Of a stretch of 64,000 nucleotides of DNA, positions 62,333 to 64,000 are shown one piece after another. Numbering within the stretch: position 1 is the first letter of the stretch; the number at the start of each line of letters is the position of its first letter. A model generated the notes under the pieces. The model saw nothing but the letters and a program-made list of their open reading frames with translations, had not been told where the DNA came from and did no database searches. Position numbers and translations under genes: made by a program. This DNA is from Paenibacillus amylolyticus. Lineage in GTDB: Bacteria; Bacillota; Bacilli; Paenibacillales; Paenibacillaceae. The stretch spans positions 124,001 through 188,000 of the forward strand of contig NZ_RIAS01000011.1 of NCBI RefSeq assembly GCF_003719335.1, given 5' to 3'.

Positions 62333-63775
62333 TCAGAAATATTGTGCTCCATTACTTGCGATAACCTCTTTGTACCAATGGAAGCTTTTCTTTCTTACAC
62401 GACGAAGTGTTCCGCTTCCATCATTATTTCTGTCTACATAAATGTAGCCATATCGCTTTTTCATCTCACCCGTGCCTGCGCTAACCAGGTCAATAGGTCC
62501 CCAGCTGGTGTAACCGATCAGTTCAACGCCATCCTGAATCGCTTCGGCCATCTCTGCGAAGTGGCTATTCAGATACTCAATACGATAGTCATCTTCAACC
62601 GTGTCATCATCCAGCAACACATCGGTTGCACCGAGTCCATTTTCGACAATAAACAACGGTTTGCCGTAGCGATCATGAAGCTGGTTACACGTAATACGAA
62701 GCCCTTTGGGGTCAATGGTCCAACCCCATTCGGACGCTTGAAGATACGGATTTTTCACCGATCCAAATACATTGCCTTCGGTGGAGTCCTTCAACACTTC
62801 CGGATCAGCACTTGTACAACGGCTTGCATAATAGCTGAAACCAATGTAATCAACCGTATGCTGCTTCAATATTTCGGCATCTTCCGGCTGCATCTCAATA
62901 CGGATATTATTTTCTCTGAAAAAACGTTTGGTATAACCCGGATACTCTCCTTTGGATTGTACATCGATAAAGAAGAATGATTCCCGGTCTTTATCCATCG
63001 CTTTCCACACATCTTCCGGGTGTGAACTATAAGGATATACCGTACCCGCAGCCAGCATACATCCAATCTGTGCACTCGGAATGATCTCGTGACAAGCTTT
63101 AACTGCCAACGCACTTGCAACGAGCTCGTGGTGAGCCGCCTGATACAACACCTGCTCTTTGTCCTCGCCTTCCTGAAGTACAATCCCGGCACCGATATAA
63201 GGCAGATGAAGCAGCATGTTGATCTCGTTAAACGTCATCCAGTATTTCACTTTATCTTTGTAGCGATTAAACAGTGTTTGGGCATAAGTTTCGAAAAAGC
63301 CGACCATCTTGCGGTTTTTCCAGCCACCGTAGTTTTTCACCAAATTCACAGGCACATCAAAGTGACAGATCGTGACAACGGGTTCAATATTGTACTTCAG
63401 CAATTCATCAAACACATCGTCATAAAATTGAAGTCCTGCTTCATTTGGCTCTGCATCATCACCATTCGGGAAAATCCGTGCCCAGGCTATTGAAAGCCTG
63501 AGGCACTTGAATCCCATTTCGGCAAATAACGCGATATCTTCCTTATACCGATGGTAAAAATCAATCGCATCATGTGAAGGGTAAAATTCTCCTTCTTTTG
63601 GTTCAAACGAATCCAGGTTACCCAGCGCAATCGGAAAACGATTGGCTCCAATAGGGATCAGGTCAACGGTCGTTAACCCTTTCCCTCCTTCCAGATAAGC
63701 ACCTTCCAGCTGATTCGCTGCCGTTGCTCCTCCCCAGAGAAAATCATCTGGGAAGGCCTTCATTTTTCCGTACAT
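62333..63775 (-). CDS. GH1 family 6-phospho-beta-glucosidase
   Basis: Hydrolyses phosphorylated beta-glucosides such as salicin or cellobiose 6-phosphate after PTS uptake. The 480-residue protein starts with FLWGGATAANQLEGAY; the acid/base Glu is in TFNEIN (about 184), the nucleophile Glu in FIVENGLG (about 378). Near the C-terminus MKKRYGYIYVDRN has the Lys and Tyr that bind the 6-phosphate in BglA/BglH-type enzymes, which separates it from plain beta-glucosidases. A GGAGG ribosome site precedes the ATG. Directly upstream (67 nt) ends a beta-glucoside PTS permease gene; the two form a bgl-type operon. Confidence 0.93.
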   Translation of the reverse strand: MYGKMKAFPDDFLWGGATAANQLEGAYLEGGKGLTTVDLIPIGANRFPIALGNLDSFEPKEGEFYPSHDAIDFYHRYKEDIALFAEMGFKCLRLSIAWARIFPNGDDAEPNEAGLQFYDDVFDELLKYNIEPVVTICHFDVPVNLVKNYGGWKNRKMVGFFETYAQTLFNRYKDKVKYWMTFNEINMLLHLPYIGAGIVLQEGEDKEQVLYQAAHHELVASALAVKACHEIIPSAQIGCMLAAGTVYPYSSHPEDVWKAMDKDRESFFFIDVQSKGEYPGYTKRFFRENNIRIEMQPEDAEILKQHTVDYIGFSYYASRCTSADPEVLKDSTEGNVFGSVKNPYLQASEWGWTIDPKGLRITCNQLHDRYGKPLFIVENGLGATDVLLDDDTVEDDYRIEYLNSHFAEMAEAIQDGVELIGYTSWGPIDLVSAGTGEMKKRYGYIYVDRNNDGSGTLRRVRKKSFHWYKEVIASNGAQYF

Positions 63776-63842
63776 TTGAATTGTTCCTCCTATTCATCAT
63801 AGATAGGCATTTATGATCCGATTCGATCAGTTCAAGCACGTA

Positions 63843-64000
63843 CTAGTTCAGTACTGTCAGCAGTTTATCCTGCTCGTTCACAGTCTGACTTTTAGTAGGG
63901 ACAACGTCGAGATAACTGGAAGTATTGGTGATGATTACTGGAGTCACGATTTCGTAACCCGCATCTTTAATCGCTTGCAGATCAAACTCCATAATCAGAT
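63843..64000 (-). CDS. Beta-glucoside PTS permease, C-terminal end of the EIIA domain (partial)
   Basis: An open frame enters from the right edge and stops at TAG (63845-63843). Its 51 visible residues include LIMEFDLQAIKDAGYEIVTPV and ITNTSSYLDVVP, the usual end of the glucose-type EIIA domain at the C-terminus of BglF/BglP-like EIIBCA proteins (EFD...I...GY...TP...TN). The rest, including the phosphorylated His, is outside the window. The position just upstream of a 6-phospho-beta-glucosidase supports a beta-glucoside substrate. Confidence 0.85.
   Translation of the reverse strand, partial: LIMEFDLQAIKDAGYEIVTPVIITNTSSYLDVVPTKSQTVNEQDKLLTVLN

Noticed and set aside
62294..62980. 228-codon plus-strand frame
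   Set aside because: Antisense to the conserved C-terminal half of the GH1 enzyme; no family-like pattern.

Overview
The window looks like chromosome of a spore-forming low-to-mid-GC Firmicute, most likely Paenibacillus or a close relative. The reasons are the cotE-mutS-mutL-methyltransferase-miaA-hfq order, a T-box in front of tyrS, a spore coat protein, YjfB and YxcD family genes, and an iturin-type lipopeptide synthetase. No rRNA, tRNA, CRISPR array, insertion sequence or phage block was found.

Layout. 1-5.9 kb (mostly minus): the N-terminal part of a DUF402 protein cut by the window edge, a class A penicillin-binding protein with a Gly/Asn-rich tail, hfq, miaA and a SAM methyltransferase. 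5.9-14.5 kb: mutL, mutS, a putative amidoligase, cotE and an aromatic acid exporter-type membrane protein. 14.9-17.6 kb: a three-gene NitT/TauT-type ABC importer. 17.7-29.4 kb: housekeeping and accessory genes, namely an M32 carboxypeptidase, carbonic anhydrase, a PadR regulator, a secreted Gly-rich protein with YxcD, tyrS with its T-box, a DUF4375/Imm63-like pair, SelO, a Dabb protein, an AraC regulator with an EamA exporter, and RluF.

29.7-34.2 kb (plus): a GlcP-like sugar transporter, a class III aminotransferase, a zinc-dependent medium-chain dehydrogenase and a HAD phosphatase. The enzyme trio matches the aminotransferase/phosphatase/dehydrogenase signature of azasugar (1-deoxynojirimycin-type) synthesis (gabT1, yktC1, gutB1), with a HAD protein in place of the inositol-monophosphatase-type enzyme.

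34.7-58.0 kb (minus): a hybrid PKS/NRPS locus made of a FenF/ItuD-type malonyltransferase and two giant synthetases. The first has the MycA/ItuA architecture: acyl-AMP ligase, ACP, KS, ACP, aminotransferase, C, PCP, C, A, PCP, C. The second is a half C domain, A, PCP, E, C, A, PCP, E, C. My reading of the adenylation pockets gives Glu, then an unassigned residue (D after epimerisation), then Thr (D after epimerisation). This is not the Asn-Tyr-Asn start of iturins. The line ends in a condensation domain with no thioesterase, directly followed by a terminator-like hairpin, so it is either incomplete, completed in trans, or released in an unusual way.

58.2-64 kb: a Cof-type HAD phosphatase, a SMI1/KNR4 protein, a GNAT acetyltransferase, a membrane-anchored subtilase, a Rid-family protein lacking the usual arginine, a GH1 6-phospho-beta-glucosidase, and the C-terminal end of a beta-glucoside PTS permease cut by the right edge. 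All calls come from reading the sequence by eye; no database search was run.
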